From Cycas panzhihuaensis (lineage: Eukaryota; Cycadophyta), in the NCBI GenBank assembly GCA_023213395.1, contig CM041465.1, forward strand, positions 1,364,001 through 1,428,000: a stretch of DNA of 64,000 nucleotides, in the 5' to 3' direction. The first letter of the stretch is position 1, and each line of letters starts with the position of its first letter. A program made the translations under genes and the position numbers. This document shows, one piece after another, positions 1 through 16,030 of the stretch. The notes beneath the pieces are model-generated. The model did no database searches. It worked only from the letters and a program-made list of their open reading frames with translations, and was not told the origin of the DNA.

Positions 1-405
1 ATGTGGTAGCAGCACCCCGATCTAAGGGAGAGGATTAGAGAGTGGTGGGGAATCTTGATGCCCAGATTTGCTATGTTTAAGTTCTTGAAGAAGTTAAACT
101 GGATTAAACAACAGATCAAAATATGGAATAAGGAGGTGTTTGGAAACTTTTTCATAGATAAAGGATGCCTATTGGAGGAGCTAAAAAAGATCGAGGAAAG
201 GATCCAACTCGAGGGTAGAACACAGACCCTAGATCAAACAGAACACTTCACCACTAAGAAATTAGAAGATATACTAACTAGGGAGGAACTCCATTGGAAG
301 CAGAAATCTAGGGAGTTATGGATAAAGGAGGGAGACAAAAATACTAAGTTTTTCCATCTATCTACATTGAAGCATAGGTCCTACAATAGGATCAGCAAAT
401 TATGA
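1..405 (+). pseudogene. LINE ORF2, linker between endonuclease and RT (partial)
   Basis: One reading frame runs from the window start to the stop at 403-405. It carries the hallmark plant LINE segment in which a basic helix (KQKSRELWIKEGDKNTKFFH at about codons 83-102 of the 55-405 stretch) precedes the RT fingers. Upstream residues such as WNKEVFGNFF also fit this linker. There is no true start here: the frame continues upstream out of the window through an in-frame TAG at 7-9. The region is thought to position nucleic acid for target-primed reverse transcription. The TAA/TGA-rich continuation after 405 shows decay. Confidence 0.85.
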
Positions 406-582
406 AGTAAGGATGGGGTTATGAATGATACGAAAGACCAGATAAGAGGAATAGCGATGAATTACTTTAAAGAGTTATACGTAGAACCAGGGTGCCAAGA
501 CCTAGATTTAAGGGTGAACCTACTACAATATATTCCAAGAGTAATTACTAAGGCCCAAAACAGAAAACTGACATAACCGTTT

Positions 583-1808
583 TCCCAAGATGAAGTCGAG
601 AAAGCCCTATTTAAAATGGGATGGGACAAAGCCACTAGGCTAGATGGGTTCTCGCCTGGCTTCTTCTAGGAGTATTGGGACATCATTAAGGATGACCAAA
701 TTTTGGCACTAAATGAATTTTTTCAAAGGAAGACTATTTTGAAAGAATGGCATGCCACTTTTCTGGTTTTGATTCTGAAAATGGCGGGAGTGGAAGTAAT
801 AGAAGACTTTGGACCGATAAGCCTATGTAATGTAAAATATAAAATTTTAGCTAAAGTGCTAGCGAACCGTCTTAAAGAGTGTCTTCCGTCCATCATCTCT
901 CCAAACCAGGATGGATTTGTTAAGGGTAGACAAATAATAGATGGCATAATTATAGTTCATAAAATAATTCACTTGACCTATCATAAGAAAGAAGCAGGTA
1001 TGATAATAAAAACATATATGTCTAAGGCCTATGATCGGGTGGCATGGGATTGTCTATTGGAATGTCTAAAAGCGTTTGGTTTTAGGGAGGTTTGGAGGGA
1101 ATGAATGCGATGTTATATATCCAATATATCGTTCTTAGTGATTCTAAATGGTAGGTTGACACCCTTCTTTCCCAGAATAGGGGATTGAGACAAGAAGATC
1201 CCCTATCGCCCTTCCTCTTTATCATAATAGAAGAACTATTAGGGAGGGCTACAGAGGAAGCTAAGAGGATAGGGTGGGTATCAGGACTGAAGCCCTCATC
1301 TAACTTGGAAAATATTGTTCATCACCATTTTGTCGATGATAACATCTTTCTGAGTAGGACTTCCCTTGGTGAGGCTCGTGCCCTAAAAGATGGTCTTCAA
1401 GCCTATGAGTGGGCTTCTAATCAGAGAGTTAACTTGGATAAGAGCTCAATTTTCTTCATCAATACTCTGGAGAGGCTGCAGAGGAGGATCAATAGGGTTT
1501 TGGAGATTTCCAATAGACATCTTCCTACCTCCTATCTGGGGATGCCCCTTTTTATGGGAAAGATGGATACGAATTTGTGCCACCCCATTGTGGGGAGGTT
1601 CAATAGGAAGTTAGCAGGTTGGAAAGGGATGCTACTGAGTTGGGATGGAAAGATCCAGCTTGTCGTGGCCTCTCTTCAGAGTATTCCAGTCTACCAAATG
1701 TCCTTATTCAAGATGCTGGGCAAAGTTATTTCAACTCTTGAAGGCATTATGAAGAGATTTCTATGGTCAAGGGCTGAAGATAAAAACAGATTCCATCTAG
1801 TGTCCTGA
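583..1808 (+). pseudogene. LINE ORF2 reverse transcriptase domain, broken
   Basis: The RT would copy the element's RNA at the nicked target. The segment at 595-1104 has the DKA..LDGF entry motif, then DFGPISLCNVKYKILAKVLA (RT motif 2), the NRLKECLPSIISPNQDGFVK block and the MSKAYDRVAW block (motif A region; LINEs usually have LDMSKAYDRV, here TYMSKAYDRV, so the catalytic Asp of LDM is replaced by Tyr). After a stop near 1104 and a frame change, the 1185-1808 segment has RQEDPLSPFLF (canonical RQGDPLSP), FVDDNIFL (catalytic FADD box) and the YLGMPL thumb motif. Stops at 668-670 and 1102-1104 and the frame change show it is inactive. Confidence 0.88.
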
Positions 1809-2904
1809 GAAAAGGTTTGCAAGCCCAAGTGGGTGGGAGGGCTTAATATTAGGAGACTAGGACACTTCAATGGAGCTCTCCTTGCTAAGATGGGATGGAG
1901 ATTAATCAAAGAGGTAGGCTCTGTGTGGGGAAAAATCATAGCCAAGAAATATTTAGGGGATAAGTATTTCCTAAAGGATGAGTTGACTGAGACCTCTGGT
2001 TCCCCCATTTGGAAAGCTATATGGTCCTCACGATCTATCTTGTGCAACAGCATCCAATGGAAATTAGGGAACGATGAAAGTATAAGATTTTGGGAAGATA
2101 AATGGTGTGGCTTCTATAGGTTGGGTGAGATGTCAGATATTGGTAATTTGCAGAGGGTCTGTGAGATTACTTACGGTGCACTAGTTAAGTACTATTAGGT
2201 GGAACAAGGTAAGAATAGATAATGGAGAACATTTATTGATCTGCAAGGTTTTGAGGAGGAGATTCAGAGTATAAAAGGGATTTTAAAACACTAGTATATC
2301 CCTAAGAAGGCCCTACCGGATACCTTGGTTTGGTCCCTATCATCATCAGGGTCTTACGCAGTTAAAGACGATTATAATTTGTTGATGATAAGAGAAGGAT
2401 GGACTAAGAATGACATGTCAGCCAGGGTTTGGAAGCTGGGGCTTATCCCAAAGATAGCAGCTTTTTGGTGGCTATGTCTATAAAACAAGCTTTTAACATT
2501 GGATAACCTTCTCAAGCGAGGTTTTTATCTGGCTAACAGGTGCGAATTATATAGGGAGGAGGCTGAGTCCTTGGACCACCTTAGTATACACTACCCCTAT
2601 TCTAGGGGGATATGGGGAGGTTTCTGGTAAAGATTGGGTACAAAATGGGTCTCCTCTAAGTCTTTGCGGGATCAATGGCTAACATGGGCCTCTCCATTTA
2701 AGAGAAAAATGTTGGGAAGGTTTTGGAAGTTAATTTCCTAGTAGGTACTTGGTATATATGGAAAGAGCGTACTTAGGAAGGGCATTTTAGAGATGTTAAA
2801 ACCCTTGAAGGAGGACAAGATTCCTAAGGGGGAAGATAGCATTCTAGATGAGTGGGGAATTGGTTGACCGAAGGGAGGGATCGAGAAGAGGAGGGAGACT
2901 ATCT
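1809..2904 (+). pseudogene. LINE ORF2 thumb/connection and zf-RVT region, broken
   Basis: The frame after 1808 continues with WVGGLNIRRLGHFNGALLAK and a WKLGNDESIRFWEDKW motif (about 1830-2198), both standard in the region downstream of plant LINE RTs. At about 2430-2640 a zf-RVT-like segment follows: WKLGLIPKIAAFWW, then a NKLLTLDNLLKRG stretch, a Cys and His (RCELY...LDHLSIHYPYSRGIW). The canonical pattern is C..C..ESxxHLFxxCP. Here the second Cys and the CP are changed, so the zinc site is eroded. Several stops (for example 2196-2198 and 2480-2482) interrupt it. Confidence 0.75.
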
Positions 2905-3413
2905 GGACACCACCTGAGGTAACTTGGATTAAAATTAACTTTGATGGAGCAGCTAAAGGCAATCCTGGAGAGGCGGGGGGAGGAGGTCTATGTAGGGATC
3001 ATACAGGGATAGTGAAATGGGTATTTGTAGAGTATTTAGGAATTCAATCAAATCACAGAGCAGAGGTAAGGGCTATGCAAAGGGCAATAGACATGATGGA
3101 TGAGGAAGAGGAACAGAAAGTGATTATTTAAGGTGATTCCCTGAATGTGATCAAGTGCTTAAGGGGGGAGGTGGAGTTGGAATGGAGTAGTGTAGAGATT
3201 ATCAGGGATATGCAAGACGTCCTAAGCTCCAAACTGAGCATTCAAATTCAACACACGTACAGGGAAGGGAAATCGGCAGCAGATTAATTGGCAAATTGGG
3301 CAGTGTCAAATAAAAGAAATAGGGTTTGGAAAGAGAACTTCCCGAAAGAGCTTCTGATTCTGGTTAGGATAGACTTTGCTGGTCATAATGAGGGGACAGA
3401 CATAAGAGGGTGA
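2905..3413 (+). pseudogene. LINE-encoded RNase H domain (RVT_3 type), broken
   Basis: The fold starts with WTPPEVTWIKINFDGAAKGN and continues NPGEAGGGGLCRDHTG, NHRAEVRAMQRAI, GDSLNVIKCL and GKSAAD-LANWA. All four acidic positions expected of type I RNase H can be seen: Asp in NFDG, Glu in RAEV, Asp in GDSL and Asp in AADxLA. A TAA precedes GDSL and another TAA follows AAD, so the protein would be truncated. RNase H here would remove the RNA strand after cDNA synthesis. The frame ends at a TGA at 3411-3413. Confidence 0.85.
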
Positions 3414-3551
3414 GAGGAGTGAATCCAGTTTGGGCTAGGCCATGGGCTTGTCATGGCCATCTCACTTAGGTTGGTTGGTATTTCATGTATAAGGTTTGGG
3501 GACCTGTTTAAAACCCCTTCTAATATTATTTTACCTTACCAAAAAAAAAAA
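3414..3551 (+). other. LINE 3' UTR and poly(A) tail
   Basis: This is non-coding sequence after the ORF2 stop, ending in an 11-base A tract (3541-3551). It marks the 3' insertion boundary of the LINE. No polyadenylation signal stands out beyond AT-rich sequence. Confidence 0.75.
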
Positions 3552-4254
3552 TCTTATTAATATGTAAAAATCAATGTTACTTTGTGGCCTTTCTTAAAAA
3601 TAAGGTTCCTTTTACAAAATAAAATTAAAAAGACTTAAAAGTAAATGAAATTAAATTAAATTAAATGAGACTAAATGAAATAATCTAAAGTGGTAAAAGG
3701 GTTTAGAGAGCTCTTATTTATGAAAGTTTGACCCAAGATATATTTCTTCAACTTTCAAGAGTAATCTCAAATAAGGATAAACTAAGCCAGTTAACTTTGA
3801 TAACTAAAAAGTCCTACAAAATAACTTTAAATTAGTCTCAAACTAATTAGAAATTGAAGATCACTGAATCTATTTTTTGACAGTTTAAACTATTTGAAAA
3901 ATAGACTCATGGATTGAATATTATTATAGAAAAAGTAAAGATACCTCTTTATGGCAAAATAACAAAAGAGAGGGAACCTTAAGCCCCTTTGGCAAATTAG
4001 CCCTTGGTCACTGGGTCATAGCACATGACCACTTATTAGTAGGAAAGGGGCTACAGACTTCAAAATTCATAAAATATGGCTAAACTGCTTTAAAAACAAA
4101 ATTATAAAAAGGACCTTATAAGTATTTCAAATCCACCCCAATGGAGGGTCACGTGGTTGCAGCAACAAAACCACCCACTAAAGGGCAAAGGGGCATGGAT
4201 GTTAAAATTTATATAATTTAGTTAAATTTATCAAAAACTATTAGAATATATATA

Positions 4255-4302
<48 letters not shown>

Positions 4303-5154
4303 TTAAATTAAAGTTCCTGCATAGACAAATCTGCATAGAAGACCAAAGAGAATGATCGATTGAATTAATTAAAATTGATTAAAAAAAAACTTCTAGAAAT
4401 CAATTGATCAAGCTTATATCAATCGGGCATTCAAATTTATACAAAAAGATTAAAGATTTAAATATTAAAAATATAAATAAATTGATGAAAAAGAAAAATG
4501 GTGATAGCCTTTTTTGAAAACCAGGGAGATAGGGCTACTTTAGAGGTGGATTTTGTGCACACGGATTGATGAAACATCAAATGGTCTTCTCCACTATAAA
4601 GATGCCTCAACCAAGATTATAACAAGCAATCATATACTAAGGTTTTACTCATCTAATAGTAAATAAGAGTCTATTGAAACAAGGACACCTTGTTAATCTT
4701 GAAATTGAAATAAAATTGATTAAATTTAAATAAAAAAACTCTGAAATATGTATTAAATCTCTTACAGATTGATGCCGGTATGTACTTAATTAGAAACACT
4801 ACAAAAAATTGTTAGGTAATAAGATATACAGGCCACATAGGATGAATGAAATTAGACATAGGTCATAGAGAGATAGAAAAAAAAAATGTAATATATATAA
4901 AAAATTAATTACAAAGTATATTAATAGAATTGATTTATATTTACGCAGGCTAAATGATCTTTAATGCAGGTCACATCTGTGTCAAATAATAAGAGATATA
5001 TATAAAAAAATTTAACAAAATAAAATATGATCTCTCAGATTAATTTATCATAGAGTATTAAATAATATATAAAATATTTTAATTAAAAACAAATACTATG
5101 GCATATAAAGGTTCTTCAACTCATCACAATCTCAATGCCACCTACAAGTAATCA
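3552..5154 (-). other. Long untranslated leader of a copia element (minus strand)
   Basis: No protein is recognisable here. The sequence lies between a 5' LTR/primer site on its right and the LINE on its left. It is recognisably related to the leader of copia element G at 17.4-19.35 kb: blocks around 3860-4200 (AGATACCTCTTTATGG, then CCCCTTT, then GGTCAC) have counterparts around 17690-18000 in the same order, followed in both by a TA microsatellite. The rest of the element (gag-pol and 3' LTR) is missing, replaced by the LINE. Confidence 0.6.
4244..4298. repeat. (TA)n microsatellite
   Basis: About 55 bases of TA dinucleotides with one C interruption near 4256. It occupies the same position in the leader as the larger TA tract at 18242-18402 in element G. 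Confidence 0.95.
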
Positions 5155-5166
5155 ACTTTGATACCA
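5155..5166 (-). other. Primer-binding site (initiator tRNA-Met type)
   Basis: Read on the minus strand this is TGGTATCAAAG, next to the LTR with a 2-base spacer. It fits the plant retrotransposon primer site for tRNA-iMet with one change (G to A). Its side relative to the LTR fixes the element's direction as leftward. Confidence 0.7.
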
Positions 5167-5168
5167 AA

Positions 5169-5456
5169 TGTAGGAGCAAGGTTAGAGCAGAATATGGATT
5201 ACAAAGCCATACTAAATAAAATCAAAGCATTAACATTATTTTCATAATAGGGTGATGTTAAAGAACACCTTTGGGCTATGAGGCCCAATATATATAGAGT
5301 GGTCATTGGGTAAACCCAATGTCTATTGTCATTGGTGTTAATAAACACCATTAAAAAAATGTGGGTAAGTTAGCTAGGATGGGCTATAGTTGTCTCCACA
5401 CCACTCAATGCCAACACACCCTTTCATAGGCTAAGACAATGAACATTATCCCAACG
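5169..5456 (-). repeat. 5' LTR of copia element (same family as element G)
   Basis: The LTR starts TGTAGGAGC on the plus strand and ends near 5456, about 288 bp. It aligns with the G LTR at 19366-19657 (292 bp): both have the primer site on the left, a GGTGTTAAA/GATGTTAAA block followed by AACACC, TATAGTTG, and a distal ATGAACATTAT-like end. The right boundary is approximate. The LTR lies inside or next to a copia gag remnant on its right. Confidence 0.65.
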
Positions 5457-5459
5457 TTC

Positions 5460-6085
5460 CTCTTCTTACTCTTGGTTGTAATTTCCTTCTACTATCTTCC
5501 CTCTCTAGATGTTTGTTTACTTCTGTGGGTAGTATTTTAAAGAGTGTCTAATTCTTCTACAATAATAGAAATTTTATAAATTTTTCATCCTACATTCACT
5601 GAATAAGTAACCATATCTTCCATAGTGAATACATTCTCTAGTTTCTCTAAGGATACCTCTTCCTTATAATCCTTAAGGAGCTCTTCTATGCCCTTCTAGA
5701 GAGAAAGATGATCTAGGTGGAAATCTACCCCATCCTCTAGTGTTCTTACCTCATCCTCTCATTGTGTTTCTAGAGTATCCTCTACCTTCTAGACTTAGCT
5801 TTAATGCAAATGCTTATTTACTATCTATTTCTTCTTCATATCTCCTATTCTTTTACTCTTATTGTAACATATGACCTATTAAAATATCAAATAACATATT
5901 TATTGTATGATCTCATATGGTAAGTGTATTTACCATGGTGTCAAAATATTTTGGCAATTTATTTATAATTAAATAAACATGTTCAAAGCTGATTAAAGTG
6001 TCTCCTATAAAAATTAAGCCACTTTTAATTTCAATAATCTTAATTGTGAAGCCTAATACTTTCTCTCCCTCCTTGATAGTGATTC
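5460..6085 (-). pseudogene. Copia gag remnant with decayed zinc knuckle
   Basis: Read on the minus strand the segment resembles the C-terminal half of a Ty1/copia Gag. A helical piece (SFEHVYLIINKLPKYFDTMV, about 5910-6000) matches the region just before the zinc knuckle. A degenerate knuckle CIHYGRYGYLFSEC (about 5610-5655) keeps the first and last Cys, while the second Cys and the His have become Tyr. It is cut at 6085 by the LTR of chromovirus C and on the other side by the 5169-5456 LTR. There are several stops. The parent copia family is uncertain. Confidence 0.55.
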
Positions 6086-6450
6086 TACAAGCAACCTTTC
6101 CACAATCCTAATAATTAACAAGAATATAATTTGTAAGGAAATCTTAAGAAATTTTATTAATCACAAAAGAGAACTTATAGCAATTTGCCTCTTTAAAGGG
6201 GCAACCTCCCAACTATGCAATGTTATAATATTCTCCAATGCCTATTACAATAGTGGAGATATATTTATATAAGACTACTAGAGTTACTTATCTTGCTTAA
6301 CTTATGTATGTGGGGTGATTATAATAAGAGAAAAAATAAGATATTAGTGGACAGAGAGAAGAAGAAGAAGATGCATCATGAAAATAGTAGAAGAAGGTAG
6401 ATATACTACAAAGAAGGTAGATATTTTATAAGGAGGTTGGGTACATAACA
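6086..6450 (-). repeat. 3' LTR of chromovirus C
   Basis: On the minus strand it begins TGTTATGTACCC and ends near GGTTGCTTGTA, 365 bp. It is the same LTR as those of element B (40032-40385 and 45723-46176), including the run of GAAGAAGAAG/CTTCTTCTTC and the TTAAGAAATTTTATTA block. Confidence 0.88.
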
Positions 6451-6461
6451 AGTCCCCCCTT
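6451..6461 (-). other. Polypurine tract of chromovirus C
   Basis: AAGGGGGGACT on the minus strand directly precedes the LTR start TGTTATG. Element B has the equivalent GAGGGACT before its 3' LTR. This would prime plus-strand DNA synthesis. Confidence 0.75.
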
Positions 6462-6464
6462 AAA

Positions 6465-9400
6465 AAGCTTTTCCCTTAAAGCTTGAGCAGTGTTGGATGT
6501 TCTCAGATAAACTACTCAATCTCTTAGGTGGAATCTTCCCATGGTAGGAGCTTCCATTTGATGAGGTACTCCTTGATTTGCTAAGAGTGTAAATGCCACA
6601 CCCTTTTCTCAAGGATATATTTTGGTATCAACTGAAGTTTTCCTTCCTCATCCAAGAGTGGAAGCTTAGTTTGTGCCTACACTTGATGGATGATAACCTT
6701 TTTAGATAAGACACATGGAAGACATTATAGATTTTGGTAGTTGTTAATAAATCTAGGGCGTAAACCACCTCTCTTATATATTTGAGGACCTAATATGGCC
6801 CATACAATTATGGCCCTAGCTTGTGCTTGGTATTCATTTTGAATGACATCTAATTATAAAGTTATTGGTGAAAGTAGACCTAATCTTCTAGTTGGAATAC
6901 CCACTCACTTTACTTCTTGTTAGCTTGCTACTTCATTTTATTTTGGGCTAAATTAAGGTTATCTTTTAGTATCTGAAGTACTACCACTTACTATTATAGA
7001 TGCTCCTCTACTATATGTACCTTAGATGTCTTTAAGATATAGTTTTAGATGGATGGTAGAGGATAACTATATAGTGCTTAGAATGGGGTCATCTTGGAGG
7101 ATATATGATAAGTTGTATTGTATTACCATTCTGCTAAAGAGAGCCATTAATACCAATGATTTTGCTTATCTAATATATAACAAAAAATATATCCTTTTAA
7201 GCACTTATTAATTATCTTTATTTATCCATCTATTTATGGGTGATATATTGAGCTCATGGTTAGCTTGGTACCAAGCATCTAGAAGAACTTAGTCTAGAAG
7301 TAACAAGTGAGCTTAGGATCTTAATCACTAACAATCTTCCTTGGCATTTCATATAGGGGGTGTATTTTCCTCAAAAATGTTCCCACAATTTATTTCACCA
7401 TGTAGGTTGATTGAATTCCACAAAAATGGGCATATTTGGTCGACCTATCTACCACTATAAAGATTGCATCTTTTCCATCTGATTTGGGTCACCCCATGAT
7501 AAAATCCATGGATATTTCTTCCTAATATTGATCTACCACTAGTAGAGGTTATAGTAATCCTAGGTTCTTTATAGTTTTGCCTTTATATCATTAGTAGATT
7601 TCACAATTATAGCCTAATTCTTTGTATTCTTTTCTAGTCCATTCCAATAAAAAGATTATTTAATCCTTTGATAAGTCTTCTAGAATCTTCAGTGGTCAGT
7701 TGTTGGTGAGTTTTGGGCATAATGAAGGACCCCTTCCTTGAGCTTGGATTGTAGGTTTAGGTATAATCTATTTTTATAGCATAATGCATTTACTAACTAT
7801 GAAAACCCCTTTATGATTATTTGGGTTATTTTAGAGGTCTTGTATTATTCTTTAGATTTTTATGTTTTACTCCCATTCTACCTATGATTCCTGAATCCAA
7901 GAGGGACTAATAGATATGATGGTGTATAGTATGGGTTTCTCCTCTTTCCTAGAAAGGGTATCAACTACTATATTTTTCTTCTCTTTCTTGTAAATAATTT
8001 CAAAATCAGACCCTTACATTTTTTAAACCTATTTTTGTTATTCCTCAAAAGCTACCCTCTAGCCTAAGAAGTATTTAAGACTATCACTGTCTATTTTAAT
8101 TTTAAAATATACTCCAAGTAGGTATTGGTGCCACCTCCTAACTACATGTAAGATTGATATTGTTTCCTTTTCATAAGTGGACTTGCCCATATCCCTTGAT
8201 TGCAACTTCTAGATTTCAAATGCTAGGGGTTATCCATCTTATATAAGCACTACCCCCTATCCTTGACCTGATGTATCACAATGAATTATAAATGGTTTTA
8301 TGAAGTCATGTATTACTATCATTGGTATAGTGGTCATGGCTTCCTTGATCTTTGTAAAAGCTTCACTTATTACCTTTGTCCATTAGAATAAGTCCTTTTT
8401 TAGTAAATGTGTCAAAGGTGTTGCTATCCTTGCATACCCTTTTATAAATTTTTGGTAGTATTTGGTAAGTCCTAGGAATCCTCAAAGGATTTTGATATCC
8501 TTAGGTTGGGGCCAATTTTGAATTATGATGGTCTTCTTTTGATCAACTTTTATTCCATTTAAAGAGATAATGTATCATAAGTACTCTAGCTCTCATTTTC
8601 TAAAGTTATACTTAGATATTTTGGTATATAGTTGGACTTCTAATAATTTTAGGACCTTGTCCACATGTTGAAGATGTTATGCTACTATTTGACTATATAT
8701 AAGGATGTCATAAAAAAAACCAAGACAAATTTCCTTAAGTACAAGTGAAGGATTTTGTTCGTAAGTCCTTGGAATATTGCAAGTGTATTGGTGAGGCCAA
8801 AGGGCATTACAAGAAACTCATAGTGGTCCTCATGAGTTTAGAATATTGTTTTGTGAATATATTCCACCCTAATCCAAATTTATTGGTACATTGATTGAAG
8901 GTCCAAGAATATGAATATGGTAGCCCCATATAATTCATCCAATAATTCATCAATAACTAGTATAGGAAATCTGTCCTTAGCTATGATTTTGTTTAGTTCC
9001 CTATAGTTAATGCACATCTAAAATGAGCCATCTTTCTCTTAACAAAAATGACAAGAGTAGAGAAAGCAGTTTTGCTCTCTTGAATGACTCTAGCATCTAA
9101 CAACTCACATACTAAATTTTTAATTTCATTCTTTTGTTGTTATGGGTATATATATGGCCTTACACTAGGTGGGTTTCTTCCAACAATAAGTTGAATGGTG
9201 TGGTCTTTCTTACTTTGTGATGGTAGTCCTTTAAGGCATTTATCAAAAACTTAAGGATGACTAAATAAGACCCCTTGCAATTATGGTAATAAGTGGTCGT
9301 TATGGAATGGAGTCACTTCACCTTAGGATTCTTATCTTGTAAGAGTATGACATCTTAAAATTAAGCCTATGCCTCCCTTTCGTATCAACTTCTCCATCCT

Positions 9401-9640
9401 CGGTGAATAACTTGAGATGCTAGTGAGGTGATCCTATTAAGTTAATACTGGTGACCCTCCCAGTTGAATCATATGAATAATTCTTGGAAGTTAGTTTGAG
9501 AGGTTCTAATTATTTTTTACCACTAAAATCTTAAGATGATGCCCACTCCTCCCATAGGGATGTCAAAAATTAGAGTAGATGGATGGAACTCCCCTATGGT
9601 AAGTCATATTATGGCATTTTCCTCCACATGGTAGTGTTTT
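6465..9640 (-). pseudogene. Chromovirus C pol: RT, RNase H, integrase, chromodomain remnant
   Basis: Minus-strand translation gives, from right to left, RT at about 8685-9060 ([24 protein letters not shown], then FFYDILIYS at the catalytic box where FFDDILIYS is usual), RNase H at about 8050-8330, and an integrase core at about 7290-7530 (SMDFIMG, VVDRSTKYAHF). A chromodomain-like tail lies just inside the polypurine tract (about 6470-6650). Stops and frame shifts are frequent. Order PR-RT-RH-INT with a chromodomain defines a Ty3/gypsy chromovirus. The copy is dead and contributes no product. Confidence 0.82.
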
Positions 9641-10990
9641 CATATTAGAAATCATAACCTGGAAGTTCTTTACTAGATACAAGAAGAAATTGAGTTCCTC
9701 AACCAATTTTTTATTAATAAAATTATGGGTGCTGTTAGAATTGATTAATACTACTACCCTTTATTTCCTGATGTATCTAATGTTTTTAAGGGCTTCCAAG
9801 GTTGCAATTCTTGCTAAGGCATGGACCAAAATTATTGTTATTTCCTCCTTATCATCTATTGGTGCTTCTAGTGGCCCTAAAGATTTTAGACTATCCTTAA
9901 GTGACTATTATAAAGTGTGTTCTTCCTCTAGTACATCCTCATCTATGTTCTCAATAATAAATAATCATTTCTCTGCACATTGGTATTCTTTATATCATTT
10001 TTTGTTGCATTAAAAATAGAGACCTTTTAACCTTCTTTCATCTATTTCCTAGGTTGTCATCTAGTAAATAATTGGTAACTATGATGCAATTAGGGCATGT
10101 GATGATATTTTTCTATCTATATATGGTTACATTGGTTATCAAAATACCTTGTTCTTTACTTCAATATGGCAGGCTAGCTTAATGGATTTTGTAATCATTT
10201 AAGGGTTCAAGAGGTGAAGCTCATGCTTAACCTCATCTTGAAGGCCATTGATATATAATTCTAGTATTTGTTCTTCATTGAGGTTATCAACTCATATAAA
10301 GAGACACTAGTATATAGAGGTATATTATGAAACTATCCCCTCCTATCAAATCTTTGTAAGTTAACCAAAATAATCATTGTCTCAAGTGTTTTCACATTGG
10401 GTCTCCAAGATACAAAATTATCTCATCCATAATGATGCCCATTAACCTTCTTTTTCACCCATCAATACCACTGGTATAGATCAGACTCCATATACAAGGA
10501 GGCTATTATTATTTTCTTATCACTAAGGACCTAGTGTAGAGCAAAATACTACTCCATCTAGGATACCTAAATTTCAATACTAGTACCATTAAATTTTTTA
10601 GCTCTACCTTTGGGAGGAAGGTTGGTCTCCCACATCTATTATCAAAGAGTTTATTATCTATATGAAATTTTATTCTTTCCTTCCCTTTGTAAAGGTGGTC
10701 TTCTTCTTTTATTGGGTTATCCTTATTGGTGGTACTCTTATCCATTAGTTCAATCATGAACTCCTTAATGTGGTCCTCTAAGCCTTCTATTCCTTCAAGC
10801 TAGTGTACCACGCCTTATATATTGTCATCCATTTCTTTCCTCAATATAGTGATGCCATCATTGAGATTAGAGTTCCATTTAGCGATGATACTTTTGGGGG
10901 CTATTCTTTTTCTTGAACTTAGCTTAATATTTTTTTCTTTTTTTATTTTCTCCTTCAATTAAAATGTGATCAATAAACCTATTGGGACTA
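9641..10990 (-). pseudogene. Chromovirus C gag and protease remnant
   Basis: The minus-strand frame at 10509-10757 contains IELMDKSTTNKDNPIKEEDH and continues in the same way as the plus-strand gag of element B near 41410-41570, so the two gags are homologous. The gag start region (about 10870-10960) matches B near 41255. The protease region lies around 9650-9760 next to RT. The plus strand here contains a long open frame at 9690-10013, which is antisense to gag-pro and is not taken as a gene. Confidence 0.7.
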
Positions 10991-11000
10991 ACCTAAGGTA

Positions 11001-16030
<5,030 letters not shown>

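Larger units (their letters stand above)
1..3551 (+). mobile_element. L1-like LINE with RNase H, 5' part outside window
   Basis: This is a non-LTR retrotransposon read left to right. In order the sequence shows the pre-RT linker (1-405), reverse transcriptase (about 583-1808), a zf-RVT zinc-binding region (about 2430-2640), a type I RNase H (about 2905-3413) and a short 3' UTR ending in an A-tract (3541-3551). This order is typical of plant L1-clade LINEs with an RNase H. The endonuclease domain and ORF1 would lie upstream and are not in the window. The body carries several in-frame stops, so the copy is dead. The 3' end abuts the leader of a copia element, so the LINE probably inserted there. 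A target-site duplication cannot be tested without the 5' end. Confidence 0.9.
6086..11000 (-). mobile_element. Ty3/gypsy chromovirus C, lacking its 5' LTR
   Basis: The element is read right to left. It has a 3' LTR (6086-6450), polypurine tract, chromodomain-like tail, integrase, RNase H, RT, protease and gag, matching element B (40032-46176) segment by segment. No second LTR is found to the right; the match to B fades near 10990-11000, so the 5' end is truncated or deeply decayed. The flank left of the LTR is gattc (6081-6085), a candidate target duplication whose partner I could not find. Confidence 0.85.

Noticed and set aside
723-947. Minus-strand frame over the LINE RT
   Set aside because: Antisense shadow of a clear RT domain.
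1691-2053. Minus-strand 120-codon frame
   Set aside because: Antisense to LINE ORF2, which has recognisable motifs in sense.
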